Positions 41,442 through 50,469 of a stretch of DNA of 64,000 nucleotides are shown one piece after another. The stretch's first letter is position 1, and the number at the start of each line of letters is the position of its first letter. The notes beneath the pieces are model-generated. The model was not told the DNA's origin. It did not search any database and was given only the letters and a program-made list of their open reading frames with translations. Position numbers and translations under genes: made by a program. The stretch is taken from assembly GCF_042648145.1 (NCBI RefSeq), contig NZ_JBHRWV010000004.1, forward strand, positions 1 through 64,000, in the 5' to 3' direction. This stretch comes from Salinicoccus sesuvii. Its GTDB lineage: Bacteria; Bacillota; Bacilli; Staphylococcales; Salinicoccaceae.

Positions 41442-43233
41442 ACTCTTCCTCCTTGCTTAAATCAATCTCGTACCAGCTGAAGTTGTCATCAATCGGTTCG
41501 ATGTACTGGATTCTGCTGTCGTTTTCTATAAAGTGCTTGGCTTTCGTTGCAGACATCATCCGATACTTCCTTGCAGGAATAATGGTCATCGGATTTCTGT
41601 GCTCGAATTCAGGCTCCGTCATCATGTACTCAACGACAATGTCACGGACATGACGGTAGGATTCATGGACCACTTCCACATCTCGCAAAAATGGCGTATA
41701 GGAGACCCGATAGTTGTTTGCCGGGACAATGAACATATCATCCGGCTGTACCGTTTTGCCTGCATACTTCATTTCAACAACACGTTCTGAATCACTGATC
41801 TGTTTAGCGTTGAAGCTGTATCTGGGTGGTTGTGTGATGTCGAAAGTATAATCGAGTTCAAAGAAGGTATCGAAATTGTAACTCGGGAAACCATCCTTCG
41901 ATCTGTTCGGTTCCAGAAGTTCGTCCACCTCAGGAGTAATCTGGTTGAACTGCGAAGCACTCCACTCGAGCCACTCCTTCAAGGTTCTACCATCCAGTTT
42001 TATGATGGTCATTGTATTTGTATGCTTATAAAGATCAATGGCTGCAGATAAAGTGAGGTCCCCTGCTTCGATGACCGTATAGTCGTTGGGACCATCTCGA
42101 CCGGCACGGATGACGGCATTAAATGCAATGATGGGCAACGATTCAATTTTTCCTCTTTCCATCAAGTCTCGCGCATAGGCCTTTCCCGCTTCTGATGTTA
42201 CCTGGATGGCTTTTGAAGGCAGCACTCTCGAGAAATAAGTGTACCACGATTCATCTATACGACCGATAGGATGGGATAAATACTTTTTCACCTGCTCGTG
42301 AAGGCCTGCATATTTGGTTTCTAACGATTCATCGATTTGTATACTATCAGATTTGATGAGTTGTGCCGCAGCGTCCGCAATATGCCAAGAACCATCGTAT
42401 TCCATTTCAAAAGTCAGCTGTCCAAGGTGGCTTGCGGAAACGCCTGGCTGAACCATCGGCTTGCCGTTCACCAATCCCTTCATGAAATTGATGTTATCTA
42501 TCTCCATTTCAAAAGCAGCATCCGGAAAGAATTCGTGTGTATGGCCGAATACGATGCCGTCAATGTCTCTGATCATAGTCATGAGCAATGTCTGATTCTC
42601 TCCATAGCTCTGGATATGGTCGGGGTTCTTGCTCATACCCGAATGAGAGAGGAGTATCGTAACATCCGCACCTGCTGCTTTCATCTCCCGGGCTACTCTT
42701 TCGACCGTCGCCCGCATGTCGTGGACCATTACTTTTCCTTCAAGGTGTGCTGCATCCCATTTTAGTATCTGAGTGGGTACCACACTGAGAAAGCCAATCT
42801 TGATAATACCTTGTGGCGTCTCCTTTTCCAGGATAGTATACGGTTTAACTTCGCTTTTAAGCGGGTGGTCCACAAAATCCACGTTGGAGTTGACGATTTC
42901 ACCGTCCAGCTGGCTGTAAACCTTATGCAGATAGTCCAATCCAAAGTTGAATTCATGATTGCCGATACCGATGACATCGAAAATACCATTCATGACATGC
43001 GGCACAAACAGCGGCACATCCTGGTGCCTGTAGTCATAGTCACTCCATACATCACCCTGGAGCATATCGCCATTGTCTACAGTCAGTACAAGCTCATCTG
43101 GGTGGGCTGCCTTGTATTCTTCGATATAGGACTGCATATGAAGCAGGCTTGTCGACTTTTCAGAAGCATTGAAATAATCGTAAGGATAGATTGCACCGTG
43201 AACATCCGTTGTTGCGAAAATCGTCAATTTCAT
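41419..43233 (-). CDS. metallophosphatase/5'-nucleotidase family protein without signal peptide
   Basis: 604 residues. N-terminal calcineurin-like phosphoesterase: TTDVHG (D10, H12), VDNGD (D53, D56), GNHEF (N92, H93), SHSGM, and GHTHE, all metal ligands present. C-terminal 5'-nucleotidase domain with FNAVIRAGR, AGDLTLSAAIDLYK and PANNYR. UshA-like enzymes hydrolyse nucleotides or cyclic nucleotides, usually outside the cell; this one begins directly with MKLTIFATTD, so it should stay in the cytoplasm. Upstream of rlmCD with overlapping start. Confidence 0.88.
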   Translation of the reverse strand: MKLTIFATTDVHGAIYPYDYFNASEKSTSLLHMQSYIEEYKAAHPDELVLTVDNGDMLQGDVWSDYDYRHQDVPLFVPHVMNGIFDVIGIGNHEFNFGLDYLHKVYSQLDGEIVNSNVDFVDHPLKSEVKPYTILEKETPQGIIKIGFLSVVPTQILKWDAAHLEGKVMVHDMRATVERVAREMKAAGADVTILLSHSGMSKNPDHIQSYGENQTLLMTMIRDIDGIVFGHTHEFFPDAAFEMEIDNINFMKGLVNGKPMVQPGVSASHLGQLTFEMEYDGSWHIADAAAQLIKSDSIQIDESLETKYAGLHEQVKKYLSHPIGRIDESWYTYFSRVLPSKAIQVTSEAGKAYARDLMERGKIESLPIIAFNAVIRAGRDGPNDYTVIEAGDLTLSAAIDLYKHTNTMTIIKLDGRTLKEWLEWSASQFNQITPEVDELLEPNRSKDGFPSYNFDTFFELDYTFDITQPPRYSFNAKQISDSERVVEMKYAGKTVQPDDMFIVPANNYRVSYTPFLRDVEVVHESYRHVRDIVVEYMMTEPEFEHRNPMTIIPARKYRMMSATKAKHFIENDSRIQYIEPIDDNFSWYEIDLSKEEEYGSNSQE

Positions 43234-43290
43234 AATACACCTCTGATCATTTAGTTATTTTCATTATATCAAAATTGCATATTCTTTAGG

Positions 43291-43314
43291 CTTGAATTGA
43301 AATATTCAGGGTAT
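43291..43314 (+). promoter_or_regulatory. SigB-like promoter before the SDR gene
   Basis: CTTGAA (43291-43296), 12 bases, GGGTAT (43309-43314): the -10 is perfect for general-stress sigma SigB, the -35 is 4 of 6. The start codon is about 35 bases downstream. Confidence 0.5.
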
Positions 43315-43348
43315 ACAAACTAAGAATCCAATTGAAAGTGGTGAATAT

Positions 43349-44140
43349 ATGTACTCTGAATTAAAAGGTAAAACAGCAATAGTTACAGGTGGATCAAGTG
43401 GTATCGGTAAAGCAATCGTCGAAAGGTTCCACAAGGAAGGTATGAATGTTGTATTCACATACCATAGTGGCGACGAAGACGCCAACAAAATTGTTGAGCA
43501 GCTGAATGAAGACGATGCATCGGTTGTCACGATGAAATGTGATGTAACAGAAGAGCAGGAGATCATTGATCTCGTTAAGCAGACGATCGATCAATTCGGC
43601 GGCTTCGACGTCATGGTCAATAATGCGGGTATTCAAAATGATGTACGTAGTCATGAACTATCTGTAGATGAGTTCGACAAGGTCATCGATACGAACCTGC
43701 GTGGGACATTCATTGGTGCACGAGAAGCTGTAAAGCACTATATGGATACGGACAAGAAAGGCAGCATTATCAATATCTCAAGTGTACATGAAATCATACC
43801 ATGGCCGCACTACGCACACTATACAGCAAGTAAAGGCGGCGTAAAACTTCTCACTCAGTCAATGGCACTCGAATACTCAAGACTCGGCATTCGTATCAAC
43901 AACATCGCACCAGGTAGCATCAACACACCAATCAACGAGGATTTCTTCTCTACACCGGAAGAAAAATCGGGTGCAGATGATTTTGTTCCTATGGGTTATG
44001 TCGGCGAACCTGAGCACATCTCAAGTATCGCAGCATTCATGGCTTCCGAAGAATCTGTCTACATTACTGGACAGACGATTGTCGCCGATGGTGGATTGAG
44101 CCTCTACCCTTCTCATAAAAATCCTGAGTATGACGAATAG
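43349..44140 (+). CDS. SDR family oxidoreductase, glucose 1-dehydrogenase-like
   Basis: 263 residues. Cofactor site TGGSSGIGKA, NNAG, catalytic Ser (ISSVHE), Tyr-x3-Lys (YTASK), and the C-terminal TGQTIVADGG. This is the classical short-chain dehydrogenase pattern, closest to Bacillus-type glucose 1-dehydrogenases and general-stress YdaD/YhxC-type proteins. Substrate not proven. Monocistronic with its own terminator. Confidence 0.9.
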   Translation: MYSELKGKTAIVTGGSSGIGKAIVERFHKEGMNVVFTYHSGDEDANKIVEQLNEDDASVVTMKCDVTEEQEIIDLVKQTIDQFGGFDVMVNNAGIQNDVRSHELSVDEFDKVIDTNLRGTFIGAREAVKHYMDTDKKGSIINISSVHEIIPWPHYAHYTASKGGVKLLTQSMALEYSRLGIRINNIAPGSINTPINEDFFSTPEEKSGADDFVPMGYVGEPEHISSIAAFMASEESVYITGQTIVADGGLSLYPSHKNPEYDE

Positions 44141-44154
44141 AATATTACAAATAG

Positions 44155-44185
44155 AAAACTGAGTGGCTGTGCCACTCAGTTTTTC
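44155..44185. terminator. bidirectional terminator after the SDR gene
   Basis: AAAACTGAGTGGC-TGT-GCCACTCAGTTTT; a perfect 13-base stem. The last codons of the convergent M50-like gene lie inside its right arm. Confidence 0.88.
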
Positions 44186-44904
44186 TTTTCTTCTTGTTTG
44201 CGCTTTTGTTTTTCCTCTTCTTTTTCTTCTTCTGCTTCTTGTTTTTCTTCCTTCGCTTCTTCCTTCTCTTCTTTTGCCGCCTCTTTCTTTTCTTTCGCTC
44301 GTTCTTTCTTTTGTTCTTCTTCTTTTCTACGCTCCTTCTCTTCTTCCACTTCGTCTTCTATTTGCTTCATCTCTTCCTGATATTCTTTTTCCACTTCTGT
44401 CGTACCAGGTATGAATGGCTCCTTATTGTGATCCGTACGTTTGCCATATCTGATCATTTCATAGATCAACATACCATTGTTCGGCATGCCGTTGACCGTC
44501 TTCATCGGCACGACATCGAATAGAACATAATAGAAAGTATAGAAGATGAATCGATTCCAGAAGGTTGCTTGCTCGGTCATGAAATCATTTGCGAGCAGGG
44601 CATTAATTGTCAATCCAGATATCACATTGATGAGGATTGGGCTGGCGTAAATCATGATATAGGCAAAACGGTTATCGTTTTTTAGTTCATCATACGAGAA
44701 CCAACTGTATAGATGATAGTGCTTACGGATGTCGATCATCCCGAACTTAAAGAGCCTGGGGCCCGAGCCGAGCGTAAGTCTACTATTCTTTGCGCCAAAG
44801 ATTATACCTGCAATCATATATCCGACTTCTCTTAGAATGATAACAATAGGAAGTATGATGAATGCAGAAATGATTAGCGATATAAGATCGGGAATACCAA
44901 ACAT
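44176..44904 (-). CDS. degenerate M50-like membrane protein with Lys/Glu-rich tail
   Basis: 242 residues. Helix 1 and its context (PIVIILREVGYMIAGIIFGA) look like a site-2-protease active-site helix, but HExxH reads REVGY (25-29); the second-ligand region near VPMKTVNGMPNNGMLIYE has Asn where Asp is expected. Both zinc sites are therefore lost. Four membrane helices are followed by ~70 residues (171-242) made almost only of K, E, A, Q and R, likely one long charged helix. ATG 44904 follows AGAGG by 9 bases. Probably a non-catalytic binding protein at the membrane; downstream of dagK. Confidence 0.75.
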   Translation of the reverse strand: MFGIPDLISLIISAFIILPIVIILREVGYMIAGIIFGAKNSRLTLGSGPRLFKFGMIDIRKHYHLYSWFSYDELKNDNRFAYIMIYASPILINVISGLTINALLANDFMTEQATFWNRFIFYTFYYVLFDVVPMKTVNGMPNNGMLIYEMIRYGKRTDHNKEPFIPGTTEVEKEYQEEMKQIEDEVEEEKERRKEEEQKKERAKEKKEAAKEEKEEAKEEKQEAEEEKEEEKQKRKQEEKKN

Positions 44905-45027
44905 ACAACTGTCCCTCTTTCCACGAAATATGCCGTTCGTTCCGTAAAGCATGTATACGGATCTTCACTTATACCCACTCTTATTTCTTTAAATCCATCT
45001 TCTTCGACCCTTGAATATAAAAAGAAA

Positions 45028-45954
45028 TCATATTTCTTCTTCGATGGTCGCTACATGCTGATTGTAAAAAGTCTCTGGTACGCGTATTTCCAGATGTTGT
45101 CTTAAATTTGTAAATCGCGCCGGGAGCACTCCACCAAATTCCCCATCCAAGTTGAGTTGTACTTCTTCGAATGAAGAAATATTCACTTCCTCCGCCTTGA
45201 AGAAATGAACTTTTGGATGTTTCAGGTGCTCACCTCTTGTGGCCAGTGTCATCAGATGGCCGATTTCAGCAATGCTCGCTTCTTCGACTATAATGAGTGA
45301 GAACTTCCCATCGTTCAACTTGGCGTCCGGCACCAGCTTGTCAAATCCGCCGATGGAATTTGTCAGACCAAGAAGGAAAAGCATGACTTTGCCTTCAAAG
45401 ACGTTGTTATCATATTCAATCCTTACGTCCGTACTCCTGATTTTCGGCAGCATTTCAATACCTTTGACATAGTATGCCAAAGGACCGATGATTGATTTCA
45501 GCTTGCTCGGCGCTTCATAAGATACTTCTGTAATCTTGCCACCCCCAGCAATATTGATGAAATACTTGCTGTTCATCAGTCCGATATCAATGTGAGTCGC
45601 CATACCGTGGAGGATGGTTTCAGTTGCTTCCAGTATGTCAGTCGGTAGCTGCAACGCCTTCGCGAAGTCATTGACAGTGCCTATTGGGATGACCCCAAGT
45701 GAAGGCCGTCTATCAAAGATGGCCATACCATTGACGACCTCATTGACAGTACCGTCCCCTCCGGCAGCCACAATCAGGTCAAACCCGACCTCACACGCTT
45801 TCTCAGCGGCAACCCTTGCATCCCCTACTTTCGTTGTTGCATGAGTACTCGTAATATAGCCATTAACCTCGAACCGCTCTAGCACTTCTGCGAGCGATTC
45901 TTTGAATACTTCTCTGCCCGACGTCGGATTATATATAATTCTCGCAGTTTTCAT
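45028..45954 (-). CDS. dagK: diacylglycerol kinase DagK/DgkB
   Basis: 308 residues, DAGK/YegS fold. RIIYNPTSGRE, nucleotide site GGDGTVNEV (65-73), IPIGTVNDFAKAL and the structural NLDGEFGG motif. It phosphorylates diacylglycerol left over from lipoteichoic acid synthesis. The ATG overlaps the stop of the small upstream gene (ATGA). The position near gatB matches S. aureus as I recall it. Confidence 0.93.
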   Translation of the reverse strand: MKTARIIYNPTSGREVFKESLAEVLERFEVNGYITSTHATTKVGDARVAAEKACEVGFDLIVAAGGDGTVNEVVNGMAIFDRRPSLGVIPIGTVNDFAKALQLPTDILEATETILHGMATHIDIGLMNSKYFINIAGGGKITEVSYEAPSKLKSIIGPLAYYVKGIEMLPKIRSTDVRIEYDNNVFEGKVMLFLLGLTNSIGGFDKLVPDAKLNDGKFSLIIVEEASIAEIGHLMTLATRGEHLKHPKVHFFKAEEVNISSFEEVQLNLDGEFGGVLPARFTNLRQHLEIRVPETFYNQHVATIEEEI

Positions 45955-46121
45955 TTTCTTCTCCTATTTTTCTGTTTAGTGTATGAATAGAAAAGATAGA
46001 CGCTCAGTACAAATACGATAATCTGTAAGATACGAAGCAATGTTATGCTGCTTGTCGTCGAAATGAAAATCATCAGTCCGATTAGAATACAGTTGAGGAT
46101 GAAGAGGGTTCTATACAACAT
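45951..46121 (-). CDS. small two-helix membrane protein, 56 residues
   Basis: ATG 46121 is preceded by GGGAG six bases upstream. The product has two membrane helices (about 6-20 and 28-46) and a basic tail ending KQKNRRRK. Its start lies inside the end of the GrpB gene and its TGA overlaps the dagK ATG, so the three are translationally coupled. I do not recognise a family. Coupling to dagK argues for a membrane accessory role. Confidence 0.72.
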   Translation of the reverse strand: MLYRTLFILNCILIGLMIFISTTSSITLLRILQIIVFVLSVYLFYSYTKQKNRRRK

Positions 46122-46620
46122 CTGCGTCTCCCTGCATATTCATCACAGAAGAGAATAGGTCGGATTTTTTAACTTGGTATTCATCCCCATTGATATGCTC
46201 ATTCTGATAAGCAGCCTTTAGTTGCCTGAACCGTTCGAGATATTTCTCGCTCCCTTGTAAACGGTTCCTGCAGTAAAGAATTTCATCCTTCCGCTTTGAT
46301 TTGTGATGCATCATGATGAAATTCACGTCATATCCATCGTACCGATGACGCAATACGACTTCCTCGATGTAACCGGTAGAAAAATCTTCGACCTCGTCAT
46401 AACCGACACCCCTTACATGATCCGCCAGTTTGCTAAGGTCACCTTCATCCTTCACCAGCAACAATACATCGACTTCTCCGGGCAAATCCATGTGCTCGAT
46501 ACTTGTAGATCCTATGTGATGGATTTCCTTTACACTGCTTCTGAAGTGGTTCAAAATGTTCAGTGAAGCTTGGATATAACAATGCAATGCCTTTTGGTAA
46601 TTTGTCTCCTTGTTCATCAT
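46111..46620 (-). CDS. GrpB/UPF0157 family nucleotidyltransferase-fold protein
   Basis: 169 residues. HHIGSTSIEHM and GEVDVLLLVKDE correspond to the GrpB nucleotidyltransferase core (GS followed by DxD-like acidic residues, here EVD). Function unknown; some family members are linked to coenzyme A or RNA metabolism by weak evidence. First gene of the grpB/small protein/dagK unit; AGGATG before the ATG. Confidence 0.82.
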   Translation of the reverse strand: MMNKETNYQKALHCYIQASLNILNHFRSSVKEIHHIGSTSIEHMDLPGEVDVLLLVKDEGDLSKLADHVRGVGYDEVEDFSTGYIEEVVLRHRYDGYDVNFIMMHHKSKRKDEILYCRNRLQGSEKYLERFRQLKAAYQNEHINGDEYQVKKSDLFSSVMNMQGDADVV

Positions 46621-46741
46621 TAATCATCCTAGTTATGTCATTCATTAAAATTTTTGTGTATAATTAGATTGAAAAAAATTTATTTTCAACATTATAACAT
46701 ATTTGACGAATTGTATGTGTGATACATTAAAGGAGGGCATC

Positions 46742-47503
46742 ATGAAGAAAATACTTATCATTCTGCTTATCGTGGCCTTTGCCGCCGGAGTTTACGTAAA
46801 TTTCGGTATGAATAAAAGTACAGAAGATACTGGATCTGTATCCAGCGAAACAGCAGAATCGAACATTCCGTCTGAATCCAATACCCCAGAGGAAACTGAG
46901 GAGACAACGGAAGAATCAACTACTGAACCAGCAGAACCGGAAATGGAGGAAGTCCTTTCGTTTAATCAGGAAGCACTGGATACAGCCTATACTGCAGCCA
47001 TCGATGATGACGAACCGTTGATTATCGATGTGGTTATCCCTTCGTACTATAGTGATAGCTTCATTAGTGCTTTATCGGAACGGTTCGACTCTGATCAGAT
47101 CACCTTCAATCGGGTAGATTTAGAATCTACAACACCCGGACTTGAGACGATTTCCGTCAACGCAAACAGCGATGCAGTCATACTGGATGCATTACAGATT
47201 AGCGACTATAATGCGGAAGTGCTGCCTGAACGTGACGCAGACCGCTTAATGAACGCCTATATGAATCTTTATAACAGTGATAAAATCGTGTATATTCTCG
47301 GTAACCCGAATGTCCATGACGATGATTTCCTTGCTGATGTGCTTGAAGAAGAAAATGATTATCTGACTTCAAACGACTACTACTACATAGATAATCAAAA
47401 CGTGTCCGTGGAGGGTGACGCCTATGACTACGATACGGACGAAATGACATCTGCATCTGAAATAGAGATTGTCCAGAACATATACACGTTCATGATAGAA
47501 TAA
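46742..47503 (+). CDS. membrane-anchored acidic extracytoplasmic protein
   Basis: 253 residues. N-terminal signal anchor (MKKILIILLIVAFAAGVYVNF), a Thr/Ser/Glu-rich spacer (about 22-73), then a ~175-residue globular, very acidic domain (LIIDVVIPSYYSDSFISAL ... DAVILDAL ... YILGNPNVHDDDFLADV ... EIEIVQNIYTFM). The alternation of hydrophobic strands and helices may be an SGNH-like fold, but no catalytic GDS or DxxH triad is convincing. AAAGGAGGG ribosome site; own terminator. Monocistronic. Confidence 0.72.
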   Translation: MKKILIILLIVAFAAGVYVNFGMNKSTEDTGSVSSETAESNIPSESNTPEETEETTEESTTEPAEPEMEEVLSFNQEALDTAYTAAIDDDEPLIIDVVIPSYYSDSFISALSERFDSDQITFNRVDLESTTPGLETISVNANSDAVILDALQISDYNAEVLPERDADRLMNAYMNLYNSDKIVYILGNPNVHDDDFLADVLEEENDYLTSNDYYYIDNQNVSVEGDAYDYDTDEMTSASEIEIVQNIYTFMIE

Positions 47504-47537
47504 AAACGCTTGGGTGAAATATCACCCAAGCGTTTTT
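47502..47537. terminator. bidirectional terminator before gatB
   Basis: AAAAACGCTTGGGTGA-(4)-TCACCCAAGCGTTTTT; perfect stem between convergent genes. Confidence 0.9.
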
Positions 47538-47552
47538 ATATGGACATTATAA

Positions 47553-48983
47553 TCATCTTTTGCCGATCTCTTCAAGTAAGATCTGGTTGACCATTTTCGG
47601 ATTAGCCTGTCCTTTTGACTTCTTCATGATTTGACCGACTAGGAAACCAATTGCGCGGTCCTTACCATTTTTAAAGTCCTCAATGGACTGTGCATTGGCA
47701 TCCAGCACTTCTGTCACCATTTCAGTAAGCACAGCAGGATCGGAAATCTGTTCCATGCCAAGGTCCTTGACGACCTGTCTGGCACTACCGCCGTCCTCCA
47801 CAATCTTAGTGAAGACCTTCTTCGCCTGTTTACTTGAAATAGTGCCATCTTCAATCAGGGCAATCATTTCAGAAAGATTTTCAGGCGTAAGTTTTGTGTC
47901 ATTCAATTCAACTTGCTGTTTGTTGAGGTATTCGTTCACCCCACCCATGAGCCAGTTAGACGCTTGTTTGACATCCGCCTGATGTGTTTCCACCATTTCA
48001 TTGAAGAAGTCTGATGTCTCCTTCTTTAGTGTCAGCACGTGTGCATCATAGGCCGGGAGTTCATAGTCGTTGATGTACTTCTCTTTTAGCGCATCCGGTA
48101 AAAGCGGGATACTCTCACGGATTCTATCCTTCCACGCCTGGTCGATGTGAATCTCTACGAGGTCTGGTTCCGGGAAGTATCTATAGTCGTCCGATCCTTC
48201 CTTAACACGCATCAAAATCGTATCTCCAGTTTTCTCGTCAAAGCGGCGCGTCTCCTGAGCGATTTCTCCGCCCTTCATTAGCACCTTTTCCTGACGTTTT
48301 TCTTCGAATTCCAGTCCTTTTTTGACATATGTGAAGGAGTTGAGGTTCTTGAGCTCTGCCTTCGTACCAAACTGCATCTGGCCATAAGGACGGAGGGAGA
48401 TGTTAGCATCACATCTGAGTGACCCTTCTTCCATCTTACAGTCGGAAACACCAGTATACTGGATGATTGCTTTTAACTTCTCAAGGTAAGCATATGCCTC
48501 TTCTGGTGTTCTGATATCAGGCTCTGAAACGATTTCGACAAGCGGCGTTCCCTGGCGGTTGAGATCCACCAGTGAGTGATCCGACTTATGGGTGGATTTT
48601 CCTGCGTCTTCTTCTAGGTGCAGACGTGTGATACCGATGCGTTTCGTCTCCCCACCCACTTCGATTTCTATCCAGCCATTTTCACCGATGGGCTGATCAA
48701 ATTGCGAAATTTGGTAAGCTTTCGGGTTATCGGGGTAGAAGTAGTTTTTCCTGTCGAATTTAGTGACGTCTGCGATGTCCATGTTCAGGGCCATCGCTGC
48801 TTTCATACCGAAGTTGACTGCCTCTTTGTTCGGTACAGGTAGCGTGCCTGGATAACCGAGATCGACGACGCTTAAATTCGTATTCGGGTCGGCACCGAAG
48901 TGTGCAGGTGCATCCGAAAACATTTTCGTATCTGTTTTAAGTTCAACGTGGACTTCCAGTCCGATGATGGTTTCAAAATGCAT
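47553..48983 (-). CDS. gatB: Asp-tRNA(Asn)/Glu-tRNA(Gln) amidotransferase subunit B
   Basis: 476 residues. FETIIGLEVHVELKTDTKMFS, YPGTLPVPN and the DLNRQGTPLVEIVSEPD block are invariant in GatB; the C-terminal YqeY-like helical domain is complete. GatB is the kinase part of GatCAB, which phosphorylates misacylated Glu-tRNA(Gln). TAATG overlaps the gatA stop by one base. Last gene of gatCAB. Confidence 0.96.
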   Translation of the reverse strand: MHFETIIGLEVHVELKTDTKMFSDAPAHFGADPNTNLSVVDLGYPGTLPVPNKEAVNFGMKAAMALNMDIADVTKFDRKNYFYPDNPKAYQISQFDQPIGENGWIEIEVGGETKRIGITRLHLEEDAGKSTHKSDHSLVDLNRQGTPLVEIVSEPDIRTPEEAYAYLEKLKAIIQYTGVSDCKMEEGSLRCDANISLRPYGQMQFGTKAELKNLNSFTYVKKGLEFEEKRQEKVLMKGGEIAQETRRFDEKTGDTILMRVKEGSDDYRYFPEPDLVEIHIDQAWKDRIRESIPLLPDALKEKYINDYELPAYDAHVLTLKKETSDFFNEMVETHQADVKQASNWLMGGVNEYLNKQQVELNDTKLTPENLSEMIALIEDGTISSKQAKKVFTKIVEDGGSARQVVKDLGMEQISDPAVLTEMVTEVLDANAQSIEDFKNGKDRAIGFLVGQIMKKSKGQANPKMVNQILLEEIGKR

Positions 48984-50458
48984 TATCGCACCTCCAGTTT
49001 CAGCTGTTTCAATTCTTCATGCAGATTGAACTGCTCTTCAAATTTGAATGCCGCATTGTATATCTTTTGTTCCTCAAAGTGATCACCAATAAGCTGAAGA
49101 CCAATTGGACGTCCGGATGCGCTCAGTCCACTTGGAATGGACAAAGCAGGCATCCCCGTTAGGTTTGCTGGAATGGTCAGGAGATCGTCCTTGTACATTT
49201 CCAGCTGATCCTCGGACTTCTCTCCAATATTGAACGCTGGTGTCGGGGCTGTCGGCCCCAGTATGAGATCATATTCGCTAAACAGTTCTTTCATTTCCTT
49301 CTCTATTACGCCCCGTAGCTTCTGCGCACGGATGTAGTGCTGGTCGTAGTGTCCCGCACTAAGCACGAACGTACCAAGCAAAATACGACGTTTAACTTCA
49401 GGCCCGAAGCCTTCGGCACGTGTTTTCTTGTAGTGTTCCTCAAGTGTTTCTGCACCTTCAGCCTTATAGCCGTAGCGAATGCCATCAAAGCGTGCAAGGT
49501 TGGAACTTGCTTCACTAGAAGCAATCAGATAGTAAGCACTAACCACATACTTAGTATGCGGAATGGAAACTTCCTCCACTGTTGCACCGAGTGATCTGAA
49601 AGTCTCAGCAGCTTTCTTCACAGATGCTTCTACTTCCTCGCTGATGCCCTCACCAATAAATTCCTTCGGCAACGCAATCTTCATACCAGTAAGATCTTTG
49701 TCTATATTTTTAAGAAAATCAGTAGCAAGATCCGGTACACTCGTTGCATCCTTGTTATGTGTACCTGAAATCAGTTCCAAAATTTTCGCATTGTCTCTGA
49801 CGTTTCGTGTGATCGGTCCAATTTGGTCGAGTGAGGAGGCGAACGCAACCAGACCATAGCGGGAAACACGCCCGTATGTCGGTTTCATTCCTACCACACC
49901 ACAAAATGCGGCGGGCTGACGCACTGATCCACCAGTGTCAGAACCGAGGGAGAATGGGACATACCCAGCCGCTACAGCTGCAGCTGAACCACCCGATGAG
50001 CCTCCAGGTACAGCGTTAGTATCCCAAGGATTGCGGACATTTTTGAAGTAGGAGTTCTCAGTCGAGCTACCCATAGCGAACTCATCCATATTCTGTTTGC
50101 CCATCAGAATCGCGTTTGAGTCGTTCAGCTTCTCCATGACGGTCGCATCATAGACCGGTTTGAAGTCTTCAAGCATCCGGCTTGCGCATGTTGTCAGTAT
50201 ATCTTTTGTACAGATATTGTCTTTTATACCCATCGGGATACCGAACAATGGGCCATCCATCTTATCTTCTTCTTGAAGCTGATCCAGGGTCTGTGCTTGC
50301 TTCAGCGCTTCTTCCTTATTCAAAAATAAAAAAGAACCGATTGTCTCATCAGACGCTTCGATTCTATCGAACAGCGCACCCACTACTTCAGAAGGTTTGA
50401 TTTCCTTTGATTGTATCTTGTCATACAGTGCTTCCACTGTCAGTTCATGAATGTTCAC
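48983..50458 (-). CDS. gatA: Asp-tRNA(Asn)/Glu-tRNA(Gln) amidotransferase subunit A
   Basis: 491 residues, amidase-signature family. The catalytic triad is K79 (GIKDN), S154 (PGGSSGGSAA) and S178 (GSDTGGSVR), the same numbering as S. aureus GatA. It releases ammonia from glutamine for GatB. The start is GTG, with AAGGAGG six bases upstream. Eleven bases after gatC. Confidence 0.96.
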   Translation of the reverse strand: MNIHELTVEALYDKIQSKEIKPSEVVGALFDRIEASDETIGSFLFLNKEEALKQAQTLDQLQEEDKMDGPLFGIPMGIKDNICTKDILTTCASRMLEDFKPVYDATVMEKLNDSNAILMGKQNMDEFAMGSSTENSYFKNVRNPWDTNAVPGGSSGGSAAAVAAGYVPFSLGSDTGGSVRQPAAFCGVVGMKPTYGRVSRYGLVAFASSLDQIGPITRNVRDNAKILELISGTHNKDATSVPDLATDFLKNIDKDLTGMKIALPKEFIGEGISEEVEASVKKAAETFRSLGATVEEVSIPHTKYVVSAYYLIASSEASSNLARFDGIRYGYKAEGAETLEEHYKKTRAEGFGPEVKRRILLGTFVLSAGHYDQHYIRAQKLRGVIEKEMKELFSEYDLILGPTAPTPAFNIGEKSEDQLEMYKDDLLTIPANLTGMPALSIPSGLSASGRPIGLQLIGDHFEEQKIYNAAFKFEEQFNLHEELKQLKLEVR

Positions 50459-50469
50459 ACGAGCCCTCC

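Noticed and set aside
44163..44523. Leu/Phe-rich open frames opposite the M50-like gene
   Set aside because: They are the antisense reading of the Lys/Glu-rich tail, whose codons read as Phe/Leu/Ser on the other strand; no ribosome site.
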